A stretch of DNA of 64,000 nucleotides. Source: Lentisphaerae bacterium RIFOXYA12_64_32. Its GTDB lineage: Bacteria > Verrucomicrobiota > Lentisphaeria > Oligosphaerales > YB12-FULL-65-16. The notes beneath the pieces were generated by a model, which was not told the origin of the DNA, made no database searches, and saw nothing but the letters and a program-made list of their open reading frames with translations. Each line of letters begins with the position of its first letter. Within the stretch, counting starts at the first letter, position 1. Location: positions 1-64,000 of the forward strand of contig MHBL01000214.1 in assembly GCA_001803235.1 (NCBI GenBank), written 5' to 3'. Below are positions 40,794-51,106 of the stretch, one piece after another. The position numbers and the translations under genes are program-made.

Positions 40794-41321
40794 TCACGCT
40801 GCTTTTTCTTTTGCCTTACGATAAGCCTCCAGCACATACACCACGCTGGCGACTTTCGCACTTAGCACACTCACCAACCGCTGCGGCGTTGCCAGCAGAA
40901 GCCCCAGCAACTGCGCCTGAAGCACTTCCTTGGCGGGAAGTGTCGCCAAGTGCTCTGCATCCTTCGGGCCAAAACTCCGGCCGTTCAGAATCCCGGCCTT
41001 GAACGACAACGCCGGGGTTTCCTTGGCGAAATCCTTCAACATCTTGGCGATTGCGACCGGGTCCGCCGTTTCACCGCAGACCAAGAGCGTGTCGCCCTTC
41101 ACCTCGATCGCCGCCAACGCGGTCAGACCACTCTCCGCCGCCGCCCGCTTGAGCAGTCGGTTCGGCACCACCAGGCACTGGCCGCGGTTTTTCGCCAGGC
41201 GCCCGCGCAACTTCTCAAAGTCGCTCGCCTTCAAGCCCTTGTATGTGGTCAGGAAGAGGCACGTCGCAGGCCCGACCAATGCCTGGAGGTCCTTGACCAT
41301 CTGCTGTTTTTCAGATCTCAT
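40794..41321 (-). CDS. rplJ: 50S ribosomal protein L10
   Basis: The 175-residue protein (MRSEKQQMVKDLQALVGPATCLFLTTYKGLKASDFEKLRGRL) is a complete L10, the stalk base that binds L7/L12 dimers through its C-terminal helix. The ATG at 41321 lies 5 nt after the rplA stop. No separate L10 leader is possible here because the gene is packed against rplA. Confidence 0.95.
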   Translation of the reverse strand: MRSEKQQMVKDLQALVGPATCLFLTTYKGLKASDFEKLRGRLAKNRGQCLVVPNRLLKRAAAESGLTALAAIEVKGDTLLVCGETADPVAIAKMLKDFAKETPALSFKAGILNGRSFGPKDAEHLATLPAKEVLQAQLLGLLLATPQRLVSVLSAKVASVVYVLEAYRKAKEKAA

Positions 41322-41326
41322 GTGAA

Positions 41327-42022
41327 TCACGCCTTCGCCATGGAGTGAACGTCGACTCGAACCCCGGGACTCATCGTGGCGCAAATCGTGGCGCTCAGCA
41401 GGTATGTGCCCTTCGCGGTGGGGGGGCGAGCCTTCATGATTGCCTGGACCACCGCGTTGGCATTTTCCACCAACGCCTTGGGCTCAAACGCCAACCGCCC
41501 GATCAGTACGTGTACGCAACCGCCTTTGTCCGTGCGGTATTCCACCCGACCTGCTTTGGCTTCCCGCACCGCCTTTGCCGTATCGTCGGTTACCGTTCCG
41601 GTCTTCGGATTCGGCATCAAACCGCGCGGGCCGAGAACCCGCCCCAAAGACCTGACCTTCTGCATTGCGGCCGGGGTGGCGAGCAATACATCGAACTCCA
41701 TCCATCCACCCTTGATCCGCTCCAGAAGATCATCGAAACCAACGATGTCCGCACCCGCCCCGGTGGCCGCCTGTGCCGCGTCGCCAGACGCAACTACCGC
41801 CACCCGAACCGTCTTGCCAGTCCCGTTCGGCAGCACCAACGCACCACGCACCACCTGGTCGGATTGCTTGGGATCAACTCCCAAACGGAACGCCACCTCC
41901 ACCGTCTCATTGAACTTGGCGGGGGGCATCTTCTTCAATACCGCGACGGCTTCCTCCAACGGATACCGCTTCTGCCGATCAAAAGTCTCAAACCGAGTCC
42001 GATAGAGTTTGCTTCTACTCAT
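41327..42022 (-). CDS. rplA: 50S ribosomal protein L1
   Basis: The 231-residue protein ([65 protein letters not shown]) is a complete L1, the mobile stalk near the E site. Its start overlaps the end of rplK by 8 nt, indicating coupled translation. Confidence 0.97.
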   Translation of the reverse strand: MSRSKLYRTRFETFDRQKRYPLEEAVAVLKKMPPAKFNETVEVAFRLGVDPKQSDQVVRGALVLPNGTGKTVRVAVVASGDAAQAATGAGADIVGFDDLLERIKGGWMEFDVLLATPAAMQKVRSLGRVLGPRGLMPNPKTGTVTDDTAKAVREAKAGRVEYRTDKGGCVHVLIGRLAFEPKALVENANAVVQAIMKARPPTAKGTYLLSATICATMSPGVRVDVHSMAKA

Positions 42023-42443
42023 CGACCACCTCGATTCCCATGCTGCGCGCCGTACCGGCAATCACACGCACCGCAGCTTCCGGACTCCGTGAATTCAAGT
42101 CCGCCTGTTTGATCCGCGCAATCTCCTCAACCTGTTTCCGTGTCACCTTCCCGACCAACTCCTTCCCCGGCTCTTTCGAACCCGCAGCCAGGTTGGCCGC
42201 TTTCTTCAGAAGAATCGCAGCGGGGGGAGACTTGGTGATGAACGTGAACGACCGGTCCTGGTAGGCGGTGATGACCACCGGAATCACCATGCCGGCTTGC
42301 GACTGCGTAGCAGCATTGAACTGCTTGCAGAACTCCATGATGTTCAACCCGGCCTGCCCTAACGCCGGTCCCACCGGAGGGGCCGGGTTCGCAGCGCCGG
42401 CAGGAATCTGCAGGCGTATCTGCCCGACAACTTTTTTTGCCAT
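42015..42443 (-). CDS. rplK: 50S ribosomal protein L11
   Basis: The 142-residue protein ([40 protein letters not shown]) is a complete L11, with the N-terminal thiostrepton-region prolines and the C-terminal rRNA-binding domain. It forms the GTPase-associated centre with L10 and L12. Confidence 0.98.
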   Translation of the reverse strand: MAKKVVGQIRLQIPAGAANPAPPVGPALGQAGLNIMEFCKQFNAATQSQAGMVIPVVITAYQDRSFTFITKSPPAAILLKKAANLAAGSKEPGKELVGKVTRKQVEEIARIKQADLNSRSPEAAVRVIAGTARSMGIEVVDE

Positions 42444-42540
42444 CTTGCCTCTTTTGCAACAGCCTTGGTCTGAGGTGGCAGGACCTCTCCCAAAGTTCCG
42501 TTGACTGTTTTACGGGCCCTCGCCCTTCCGAACGGTCGAC

Positions 42541-43101
42541 CTACGCCCGCTCGACCTGCCAATACTCCACATCTACCGGGGTGGAGCGCCCGAAAATGCT
42601 CACCGACACACGGAGCCGGCCACGCGCCGCATCCACACTCTCAATCGTGCCCTCGAAGTTCTCAAAGGCGCCATCCTTGATCGTGATCGTCTCCCCCACC
42701 TCAAACTGAACCTTCGGCTTCGAGGCCTCTTCACCGTCACGGTCCTGCCGCAGGATATCGTCGACTTCGGACGGCGACAACGGCACCGGCCGCTCGCCGC
42801 CGATGAAACCGATCACACCCTGCGTGTCGCGAACAAAGTACCAAGCATCATGGTTCGGCTGGCCGTCCGACCCATACAAGGAGATCTTCACCAGGATGTA
42901 GCCCGGAAAGAACTTCCGTGCCGTCGTCGTCTTGCGCCCACGCCGGACCTCGGAAACCTTCTCCGTCGGCACCACGACGTCGAAGACTACACCATCGACG
43001 CCTTCCTGCTGCCGCCGCTTCTCCAAGCTTTGCTTAACTCTGAATTCCTGGCCCGACAGCGTCTGTACGACAAACCACTGAGCCAGTTCTTGCTCTGCCA
43101 T
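42541..43101 (-). CDS. nusG: transcription termination/antitermination factor NusG
   Basis: The 186-residue protein has the NGN domain (AQWFVVQTLSGQEFRVKQSLEKR, ARKFFPGYILVKI, VRDTQGVIGFIG) and a C-terminal KOW domain (VGETITIKDGAFENFEGTIESVD). NusG links RNA polymerase to Rho, S10 or the ribosome. The ATG at 43101 gives the normal length; the frame upstream to 43218 is not conserved. Confidence 0.96.
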   Translation of the reverse strand: MAEQELAQWFVVQTLSGQEFRVKQSLEKRRQQEGVDGVVFDVVVPTEKVSEVRRGRKTTTARKFFPGYILVKISLYGSDGQPNHDAWYFVRDTQGVIGFIGGERPVPLSPSEVDDILRQDRDGEEASKPKVQFEVGETITIKDGAFENFEGTIESVDAARGRLRVSVSIFGRSTPVDVEYWQVERA

Positions 43102-43231
43102 TTGTGCAGTCCAATCACTATTTCGCCCGAACGACGTCCACTCAAGTCCGCTCGCGTCCGCAACTCTACAGAGCTGCCTTCGGCTCGCCGCCCCCCCCAG
43201 TTCGTCCACAACGGCCACGCCCGTCCTGGCC

Positions 43232-43435
43232 TTAGAAGCTCGCCGTGACAGCCCGGATGGCCAGCTGAATCACATAGTCCGTAGTAAACACAAAAACACT
43301 CAACAGCGCCACCGCGAAGGTGACGACCACGGTTGATTCCTGCAGTTCCGACCACGTCGGCCACGTGCACTTCTTCAACTCAGTCACGGTGCTGTGATAA
43401 AAGTCACGCACCAGGTGAATCGGGTTTCGCATCAT
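43232..43435 (-). CDS. secE: preprotein translocase subunit SecE
   Basis: The 67-residue protein has the amphipathic segment DFYHSTVTELKKCTWPTWSEL and one transmembrane helix (STVVVTFAVALLSVFVFTTDYVIQLAI), the short single-helix form of SecE. It clamps SecY in the inner membrane. Two Met codons start the frame and either could be used. Position between tRNA-Trp and nusG is classical. Confidence 0.95.
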   Translation of the reverse strand: MMRNPIHLVRDFYHSTVTELKKCTWPTWSELQESTVVVTFAVALLSVFVFTTDYVIQLAIRAVTASF

Positions 43436-43508
43436 CCGAAATCCTCAGACATGTTCCGTCCGGAGAGCCTCCGACGGTCACCGCCAAAGCAGAGCCGCCG
43501 ACGGATAA

Positions 43509-43584
<76 letters not shown>

Positions 43585-43612
43585 GCCTGGGAGAACGCCA
43601 ACTCACTGTCCG

Positions 43613-43765
43613 TCACTTGGTCTCACGGTGCACAGTGTGCTTCTTCTCGAACGGACAGTACTTCTTCAACTCCAACCGCCCCGAACTGTTGCGCTTGTTC
43701 TTCGTGGTGGTGTAGTTGCGCCTCTTGCACTCGGTGCAGGCCAGGATGCATAGTTCTCGCGGCAT
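43613..43765 (-). CDS. rpmG: 50S ribosomal protein L33, partly zinc-ligand-depleted
   Basis: The 50-residue protein ([23 protein letters not shown]...[17 protein letters not shown]) is an L33. The first zinc-type pair is CTEC, but in the second pair only one Cys remains (CPFE where C+ forms have CxxC), so it is intermediate between zinc-binding and zinc-free types. The start at 43765 is chosen over 43798 by family length. Confidence 0.93.
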   Translation of the reverse strand: MPRELCILACTECKRRNYTTTKNKRNSSGRLELKKYCPFEKKHTVHRETK

Positions 43766-43860
43766 TAGAGAAACCTCGTCGTCTGCACGCCCCGTCAACG
43801 CCGGGCCATCAACCTAGGGCCACACGACCCGCGGGGCGACGGACCCCAATACTCCATTTC

Positions 43861-45069
<1,209 letters not shown>

Positions 45070-45289
45070 GTTCTGTTCTCCTGCCTTCTCTCACCCGGTA
45101 TACTGGAGTTGAAAGTCACCACGAACCGTCCCACCGCCACACACGCCTAACCTTTCGCTGGCGTCCACGCTATGGGACCCCCACACCGCGCAACCCAGAA
45201 AAAGACCATCTCCTGCACAGTTGCGCCTACGCCCCCCCTGCCGGCCGTCCCGTAGCCAGAACAGACGCCCGTCGCGCACAAGGAGAGAC

Positions 45290-45365
<76 letters not shown>

Positions 45366-45471
45366 ACCTCTTCACTTGCCTGGTTTTCCAAAACAGACGT
45401 GTAATTTAGCTCCGTTGCCGGCCCATACAAGCTGGGAAGAAGGAAATCTTGCCGCTATTCGGAGGGCGTAC

Positions 45472-47346
45472 TCACGGTTGAGTGGGTGTGGCTTCGGCCG
45501 CCGAGACGTCCTCGTTCGCCTTCGGTCCGTCGCCACCCGCCGGCTCGGACGCGGTGACCGGGGAGGCCGGCGCATCGCCACTCTCGTCGGCGTCGGGCTT
45601 GGCGTCGCGCAACGCCCGCTCGCTGAGAGCACTGTCAAACACGTCCCCGACATCGACCAGAGCTTCGCCAGGCCTCAACGCCTCGGAGTCGGCCGTGGCC
45701 GACTGAATCTCCTGCGGACCGGCCTCATCCTGGGCCGCCTTCAGACTGAGGCCTATCCGGCGCTCATCCGTGTCAATCTTCACCACCCTCGCTTTCACCG
45801 AGTCCCCCACCTGAACGACATCCTTGACGCGGTTCACCCGCTCTTCCTTCAGTTGCGAGATGTGGATCAGCCCGTCGATGCCCTGCTCCAACTCGACAAA
45901 GGCACCAAACGACGCGAGCTTCGTCACCTTCCCTTCCACCAACTCGCCAATCCGATAGCGATTCCGGATCGTGGTCCAAGGGTCGTCCGTGAGTTGCTTC
46001 ATCCCCAGAGAAATGCGCTGCTGCGAGGCGTCGATGTCCAGAATCACGGCCTCCACGTCTTGCCCCTTCTGCAGCACTTCGCTCGGATGATTCACCTTCC
46101 GCGTCCAGGACATGTCCGAAACGTGGATCATCCCGTCGATATCGTCCTGTATCTGCACAAAGGCACCGTACGAGGTCATGTTCCGGACCTTGCCGTTGAT
46201 CTTTGTGCCCTTCGGGAACTTCTCCGCAATCACTTCCCATGGGTTGACCATCGTCTGCCGCAACCCCAGGGAAATCTTCCGCGCGTCCTTCTGCACGTCC
46301 AGAATCAGGGCCTCCACTTCGTCCCCCACCTTCAGAACGTCGTTAGCCCGCGTAATCTTCCGCGTCCACGACATTTCGGAAACGTGGATCAACCCCTCGA
46401 TCCCTTCCTCCAATTCCACGAACGCCCCGTACGGCATGACGTTGACCACGCGTCCCTTAACCCTGCCACCCGCCGGATACTTGACTTCCACGGTGTCCCA
46501 GGGATTCCCCTCTTTCTGCTTGAGCCCTAGGGAGACGCGCTCCCGGGCCCGGTCCACTTCGAGCACCATGACCTCGATCTCTTCTCCGACCTTCACCACC
46601 TCGCTCGGGTGCGAAATGCGCCCCCACGACATGTCCGTAATATGCAGCAGCCCGTCCATCCCGTTCAGGTCAACGAACGCGCCGAAATCCGTAACATTCT
46701 TCACTACGCCACGACGAATCTCCTGCGGCTTCAACTCCGCCAGCAACGCCGCCCTCTGCTTCGCCCGCGCCTGCTCCAGCAGTTCACGCCGCGACAAAAC
46801 GATGTTGCGCCGCTCTACGTCGATCTTCAGAATCTTGAAGTCTTCCTTCTTGCCAAGGTAATCTTCCAGATTCCGCACCGGACCGATGTCAACCTGTGAC
46901 CCCGGGAGGAAGGCATCAACCCCCACATCCACAATCAGACCACCCTTCACGCGATGCTTGATAATACCCGCAATCACACCGCCCTCGGAGTGGTTCTGCA
47001 CAATCCGGTTCCACGACTTCTGCAGCTCCGCTTTGCGAACGCTCATGAGCGGCATGTGATCTTCGTCTTCGACCAGGTCCAGGTAGACGTCGATCGTCTG
47101 TCCCACTAGGATAGAGTTCCAATCCGAGAACTCCTCGCGTGACACCACACCCTCGGCCTTGTAGCCGATGTCCAGCAACACGCCGTTGTCCCGCTTCTCC
47201 ACCACCCGCCCCTGGATGATCGACCCCTCCGCGAAGGACCGAGCCTTGTCATCTCCGAGAAGCGCTTCCATGCTCGGCATGTTCTGCAGGTCGAACACGA
47301 CCTGACTCCGCGCCATTCCCTGTGCCTGTGCTGTGTTGTCTGCCAT
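45472..47346 (-). CDS. rpsA: ribosomal protein S1 homologue with six S1 domains
   Basis: The 624-residue protein contains six S1 (OB-fold) repeats. Four share the pattern G.V...GAFV.L..G.(D/E)GL(I/L)H(I/V)S.MSW, for example RGVVKNVTDFGAFVDL and KGRVVNVMPYGAFVEL. The first two (GRVVEKRDNGVLLDIG, AGIIKHRVKGGLIVDVG) are the more divergent ribosome-docking domains. A Glu/Ala/Pro-rich acidic tail closes it. S1 binds mRNA on the 30S subunit. The ATG at 47346 starts MADNTAQAQG; the longer frame to 48597 is antisense to ispG and is rejected. Confidence 0.95.
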   Translation of the reverse strand: MADNTAQAQGMARSQVVFDLQNMPSMEALLGDDKARSFAEGSIIQGRVVEKRDNGVLLDIGYKAEGVVSREEFSDWNSILVGQTIDVYLDLVEDEDHMPLMSVRKAELQKSWNRIVQNHSEGGVIAGIIKHRVKGGLIVDVGVDAFLPGSQVDIGPVRNLEDYLGKKEDFKILKIDVERRNIVLSRRELLEQARAKQRAALLAELKPQEIRRGVVKNVTDFGAFVDLNGMDGLLHITDMSWGRISHPSEVVKVGEEIEVMVLEVDRARERVSLGLKQKEGNPWDTVEVKYPAGGRVKGRVVNVMPYGAFVELEEGIEGLIHVSEMSWTRKITRANDVLKVGDEVEALILDVQKDARKISLGLRQTMVNPWEVIAEKFPKGTKINGKVRNMTSYGAFVQIQDDIDGMIHVSDMSWTRKVNHPSEVLQKGQDVEAVILDIDASQQRISLGMKQLTDDPWTTIRNRYRIGELVEGKVTKLASFGAFVELEQGIDGLIHISQLKEERVNRVKDVVQVGDSVKARVVKIDTDERRIGLSLKAAQDEAGPQEIQSATADSEALRPGEALVDVGDVFDSALSERALRDAKPDADESGDAPASPVTASEPAGGDGPKANEDVSAAEATPTQP

Positions 47347-47460
47347 GGTTACTTTCTTGACCTTTTGCCGTTCCCGGTCCCGCTTGCGGGACCGCCGACG
47401 AAGAACTAGTTTTCCCCAACCGATCAGAAAACCCGACCGGACAAACAAAAGACTAATAAT

Positions 47461-48615
47461 ATGACCGCGCATCCCGCAGATTGCAAGCCCGCCGTCGAAG
47501 GCGTGCACATGATCGTCCGACGGCCGACACGGAGTATCGTACTGGGAACCGTTGCCATCGGGGGCACGGCTCCCGTTTCGGTCCAGTCCATGACCACAAC
47601 GGACACCCGTGACGCCCGGGCCACGCTGCGCCAAATCACCGCCCTGGCCCGCGCGGGATGCGAGATCGCTCGCGTTGCCGTGCCCGACACCGACGCAGCC
47701 ACGAGCCTGCGTAACATCGTCCGCAACAGCCCTCTCCCAGTGGTCGCCGATATCCACTTCGATGCCCGCCTGGCTCTTCGTGCCATTGAGGCTGGCGCCC
47801 ATGGGATTCGCATCAACCCCGGCAACCTCGGGGGCCCGGACAACGTTCGACAGGTCGCCAGGGCGGCGGCGGCGCACCGTACCGTGGTGCGCGTCGGGAT
47901 TAATGCCGGCAGTCTCGGCACAAAAGGGCGGCGCCCCGGGCCGGAGCGTCTGCCGAGGGCCATGGTCGATGCCGCCCTGGCCTGCTGCGAACTCCTCGAA
48001 CAGGAAGGCTGTCACAGCCTGAAGGTCAGCTTGAAAGCGTCCGATGTGCAGACGACCGTCGCCGCCTACCGCCTGCTGGCATCCCGCGCCGACTACCCGT
48101 TGCACCTGGGCGTTACAGAAGCCGGAACCCGCGAGGTCGGGACCTTGAAGTCGGCTGTTGCGTTCGGGTGCCTGCTGCTCGAAGGCATCGGCGACACACT
48201 GCGGGTGAGTCTGACCGCGCCACCCGTAGAAGAAGTCAAAGCGGGAATCCGAATTCTCGAGGCCGCAGGCCTGCGACATCCGCAACCGGACATCATCTCG
48301 TGCCCGACCTGCGGACGCACCCGGATCAACCTCTTCGGCTTGGTCCGCGCCGTGGAACGCGAGGTCGCCCGCCTGAAGCGCCAGGGCTTCCACATCGACC
48401 TCGACAAGATCGCCATCATGGGATGCGAAGTCAATGGGCCGGGGGAAGCGCGAGAAGCAGATGTCGGCGTTGCCGGCGGCCGAGGTCGGGGCGTGCTGTT
48501 CAAGCACGGGAAAGTCGTCAAGACCCTCGACGAAGGGGACCTGCTGCCGGCCTTGCTCGAGGAAGTGCGGCGCCACGCCACGCCAACCGCCGCACATCCG
48601 GACCGGCGGACCTGA
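47461..48615 (+). CDS. ispG: 4-hydroxy-3-methylbut-2-enyl diphosphate synthase (IspG/GcpE)
   Basis: The 384-residue protein has the IspG TIM barrel (GGTAPVSVQSMTTTDTRDARAT, VVADIHFDARLAL, GIRINPGNLG). The iron-sulphur domain has Cys ligands in ISCPTCGRTRINLFGL and the Cys/Glu of MGCEVNGPGEAREADVG. It catalyses the penultimate step of the MEP isoprenoid pathway using a [4Fe-4S] cluster. It is the short bacterial form without the large insert of plant or chlamydial IspG. It diverges from rpsA across 114 nt that must contain both promoters. Confidence 0.95.
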   Translation: MTAHPADCKPAVEGVHMIVRRPTRSIVLGTVAIGGTAPVSVQSMTTTDTRDARATLRQITALARAGCEIARVAVPDTDAATSLRNIVRNSPLPVVADIHFDARLALRAIEAGAHGIRINPGNLGGPDNVRQVARAAAAHRTVVRVGINAGSLGTKGRRPGPERLPRAMVDAALACCELLEQEGCHSLKVSLKASDVQTTVAAYRLLASRADYPLHLGVTEAGTREVGTLKSAVAFGCLLLEGIGDTLRVSLTAPPVEEVKAGIRILEAAGLRHPQPDIISCPTCGRTRINLFGLVRAVEREVARLKRQGFHIDLDKIAIMGCEVNGPGEAREADVGVAGGRGRGVLFKHGKVVKTLDEGDLLPALLEEVRRHATPTAAHPDRRT

Positions 48616-50619
48616 TCACAGCGGCTTGTCCGGCTCAAAAGCTGGAATCATCTGATCCAACTTGGCGCCGAACGTCGGATCGTACCGCCGGGCCAACTGC
48701 GAGTAATGCTGCGCCGCCTTCGCGTAACCGTACCAGTCACAAAGCAGCGCGAGTCGGAAGCAGTCGTCCGCAGCCTCTTTGCGGTGTTTGGCACTGGCGA
48801 TGCCCGCGGACGCTGACGCGCCCTGCTCAAGTCGAGTCCGAATGTAGAACTCAAAAAACCGCGCGTACTGCTCAAACGCCAGGTCGCCCCAGGCCAGTTT
48901 CTGCAGCGACGCCGTTCCTGTTTTGCCGCGAACCATCACCTCGTTTTCGTTACAGTACGGCACCGTGCCGGACAGCGTCCGACCGTCGCGCAGTTTCACC
49001 ACTGCCGCCGACTCGTTGAAAGGCAGGTACTTCATCAATCGGATCAGATAGGTCCGCACCTGACTGAGAGACCCCAGACGCTGCTTCTCGATCTCACGTC
49101 GCGCCGCCGGAACCGCATTGATGTACGCTTGCAGCCGCGACTTGGCACGTGCGAAATCCAAGTCCTCCGGACACGGCCGCTTCGTGGGCTGAACCGTGAA
49201 GTCGGTGGCCGATTGAAAATCGATGGACACCGCCGGCGGCAGAGCCCCGCCCCCTCCCGACGGCGACCTGACCGGCGGCGACTCCTCAACTCCCGTACCG
49301 CCCGGGGCCGGCAGCCGCCGCGTTTCCACGCGCAAAACCCGACCGGCACCGACCGGCACCGGCTTAGCCGCCGCCGGGGGTAACCCCAGCGAACTCCGCA
49401 ATCGCGGCTCCACCCGCGTCACGTACCAGCCCGGCCGAATACGCACCACCGCGATGGCCACGATGACCATCAGGGCCACACAAATCGTGATGCACATGTT
49501 CACAAACTGATTGATGCGATCCTGCAGAACAGGGCCCAGTTCCTCAGTTGACGGCGGAGCGTCGCTCACGCCTGCTCCTGCCCCCGCCCCCGGTTCTCCC
49601 GGGGCCCCAGCGGTCGCAACCCGGAACACTCGCTTCGGACCCTCCGCTTTCCGGGGTTGCCCACCCTTGAGCAGGCTCTCGCGGTACTCCTCCAGTGCCT
49701 CGTAGATCTGCTCGTAGGTTTGGGGCCGGTCCGCCACGTTTTCGCTCAACATCCTTAGGACATAGTCGCTCACCGCGGTCGAAACCTCCGGTCGAAGCTG
49801 ATGCGGCGGAACCGGCGGCTCCCCCTTCAATCGCGCGAAAATAATCTCCTTCGCACTGCCGCCGGTCCACGGCGGCCGACCCGTGACCGCGTGGTAAAGC
49901 GTCGCGCCCAGACTGTAGATGTCACCCCGATGATCCTCCTTACCCACACGCGCCTTCTCTGGACTGACGTAATAGGGACTGGCCCAGTGCCGCAGCAGTT
50001 CCTCGATCGCCGGCGCATTCTCATCACGGACAATCTGCGCCAAACCGAAGTCGCCAATCTTGACATTCCCGTCAACATCCACCAGAATGTTGCCCGGCTT
50101 CACGTCATGGTGGATGATCCCGTGCCGGTACGCCGCCCCCAACCCACGCGCCACAGAGGCAACCGACTTGAGGCAGAACTCAATGGAAACAAACCCGCCT
50201 TCCTTCTGGATCTGGCGGTCCAGCGACAACCCGCCCATGTACTGCATTACCAGGTACGGCTGGTCCTCAAACTCGCCACAGGAGTAGATCGGCACGACGT
50301 GGGGATCGTTCACCGCGGCGGCACTGCGCGCCTCGTTCAGGAAGAGCTTCACCCGGTCAGGCTGCTTGGTGATATTCTCGTTCAGAATCTTGACCGCCAC
50401 CTCCCGGTCAAGGTTGACATCCAGCGCCCGGTACACCCGCGCCATGCCACCACTACCGACAGGTTCTTCCAGAAACAACTGGTCAAACCGACGCGGAATG
50501 ATCACCTGCCCTTGGCAGACCGGACAGTTGATGCGCGAGAACGGCTGCAGGCCGGTCACGTCCAGCTTCTGCCCGCAGTGCGGACAACTGATCTTCAGTA
50601 TGGGTTGGCTCTGGGACAT
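48616..50619 (-). CDS. membrane-anchored Ser/Thr protein kinase with N-terminal zinc ribbon
   Basis: The 667-residue protein starts with a two-CxxC zinc ribbon (ISCPHCGQ...INCPVCQG). A Hanks-type kinase follows: glycine loop VGSGGMARVY, VAIK-type lysine in EVAVKIL, catalytic loop HHDVKPGN, KIGDFGLAQ, and SPYYVSPEKA. The catalytic loop has His in place of the usual Arg of HRD (codon 50107-50109), making it a non-RD kinase. One transmembrane helix (MCITICVALMVIVAIAVV) leads to an extracytoplasmic region of about 220 residues with an RDGRTLSGTV-type beta segment. ATG 50619 is chosen because the zinc ribbon follows it; its ribosome site is poor, so the start could differ. Confidence 0.9.
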   Translation of the reverse strand: MSQSQPILKISCPHCGQKLDVTGLQPFSRINCPVCQGQVIIPRRFDQLFLEEPVGSGGMARVYRALDVNLDREVAVKILNENITKQPDRVKLFLNEARSAAAVNDPHVVPIYSCGEFEDQPYLVMQYMGGLSLDRQIQKEGGFVSIEFCLKSVASVARGLGAAYRHGIIHHDVKPGNILVDVDGNVKIGDFGLAQIVRDENAPAIEELLRHWASPYYVSPEKARVGKEDHRGDIYSLGATLYHAVTGRPPWTGGSAKEIIFARLKGEPPVPPHQLRPEVSTAVSDYVLRMLSENVADRPQTYEQIYEALEEYRESLLKGGQPRKAEGPKRVFRVATAGAPGEPGAGAGAGVSDAPPSTEELGPVLQDRINQFVNMCITICVALMVIVAIAVVRIRPGWYVTRVEPRLRSSLGLPPAAAKPVPVGAGRVLRVETRRLPAPGGTGVEESPPVRSPSGGGGALPPAVSIDFQSATDFTVQPTKRPCPEDLDFARAKSRLQAYINAVPAARREIEKQRLGSLSQVRTYLIRLMKYLPFNESAAVVKLRDGRTLSGTVPYCNENEVMVRGKTGTASLQKLAWGDLAFEQYARFFEFYIRTRLEQGASASAGIASAKHRKEAADDCFRLALLCDWYGYAKAAQHYSQLARRYDPTFGAKLDQMIPAFEPDKPL

Positions 50620-50838
50620 TCCTGTACCCGCACTAGCCTCTCGTCCGAGCAGGCAATATGACGACAGAGCCACCCAGCTCAGCCGGCCAAGAACGCCCCT
50701 GCCGAGCCTGCGACTCCGCCCACAAGACGCAAAAATCACCTCGACCCGGGAACCACAACCATCCGGGTGCTTGAAACTCCGCGTTACCCTCATACATTAT
50801 TGACTCGCTTCGTCGAATCAAGTCCAGACTCGCCTCGC

Positions 50839-50914
50839 GACCCCATCGTCTAGAGGCCTAGGACACCAGGTTTTCATCCTGGTAACACGGGTTCGAATCC
50901 CGTTGGGGTTGCCA
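50839..50914 (+). tRNA. tRNA-Glu (anticodon TTC)
   Basis: A 76-nt cloverleaf has acceptor GACCCCA/TGGGGTT, D arm GTCTAGAGGCCTAGGAC, anticodon stem CCAGG/CCTGG with loop TTTTCAT (anticodon TTC), T arm ACGGG-TTCGAAT-CCCGT, discriminator G and an encoded CCA. It is the only plus-strand gene between the kinase and the CRISPR array. Such tRNAs are frequent integration sites, but I see no duplicated 3' end. Confidence 0.96.
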
Positions 50915-51106
50915 ACCATGACATCTGGTCAAACTTTTGGGCGTCGGCGTAATTCAGCTTGACCCAGAACCTAGCCTGCCCGTCCTTCTCGCTTTCCTGG
51001 TTGGACCCGCCGTGAAAAGCGTCTGCTGCGATTCATGAGATCGGGGAATCGTCCCCGTCGTCGTAATCGGCCGGCATTCGGCGCCAATTTCGTTCTCGAC
51101 ATTAGA

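Noticed and set aside
47347-48597. N-terminal extension of rpsA across ispG
   Set aside because: S1 family proteins start near 47346 (MADNTAQ). The extension is antisense to a clear IspG gene.
50839-51106. tRNA-Glu as an integration site for the CRISPR region
   Set aside because: I found no second copy of the tRNA 3' end within the window and no integrase gene, so there is no evidence of an island boundary here.
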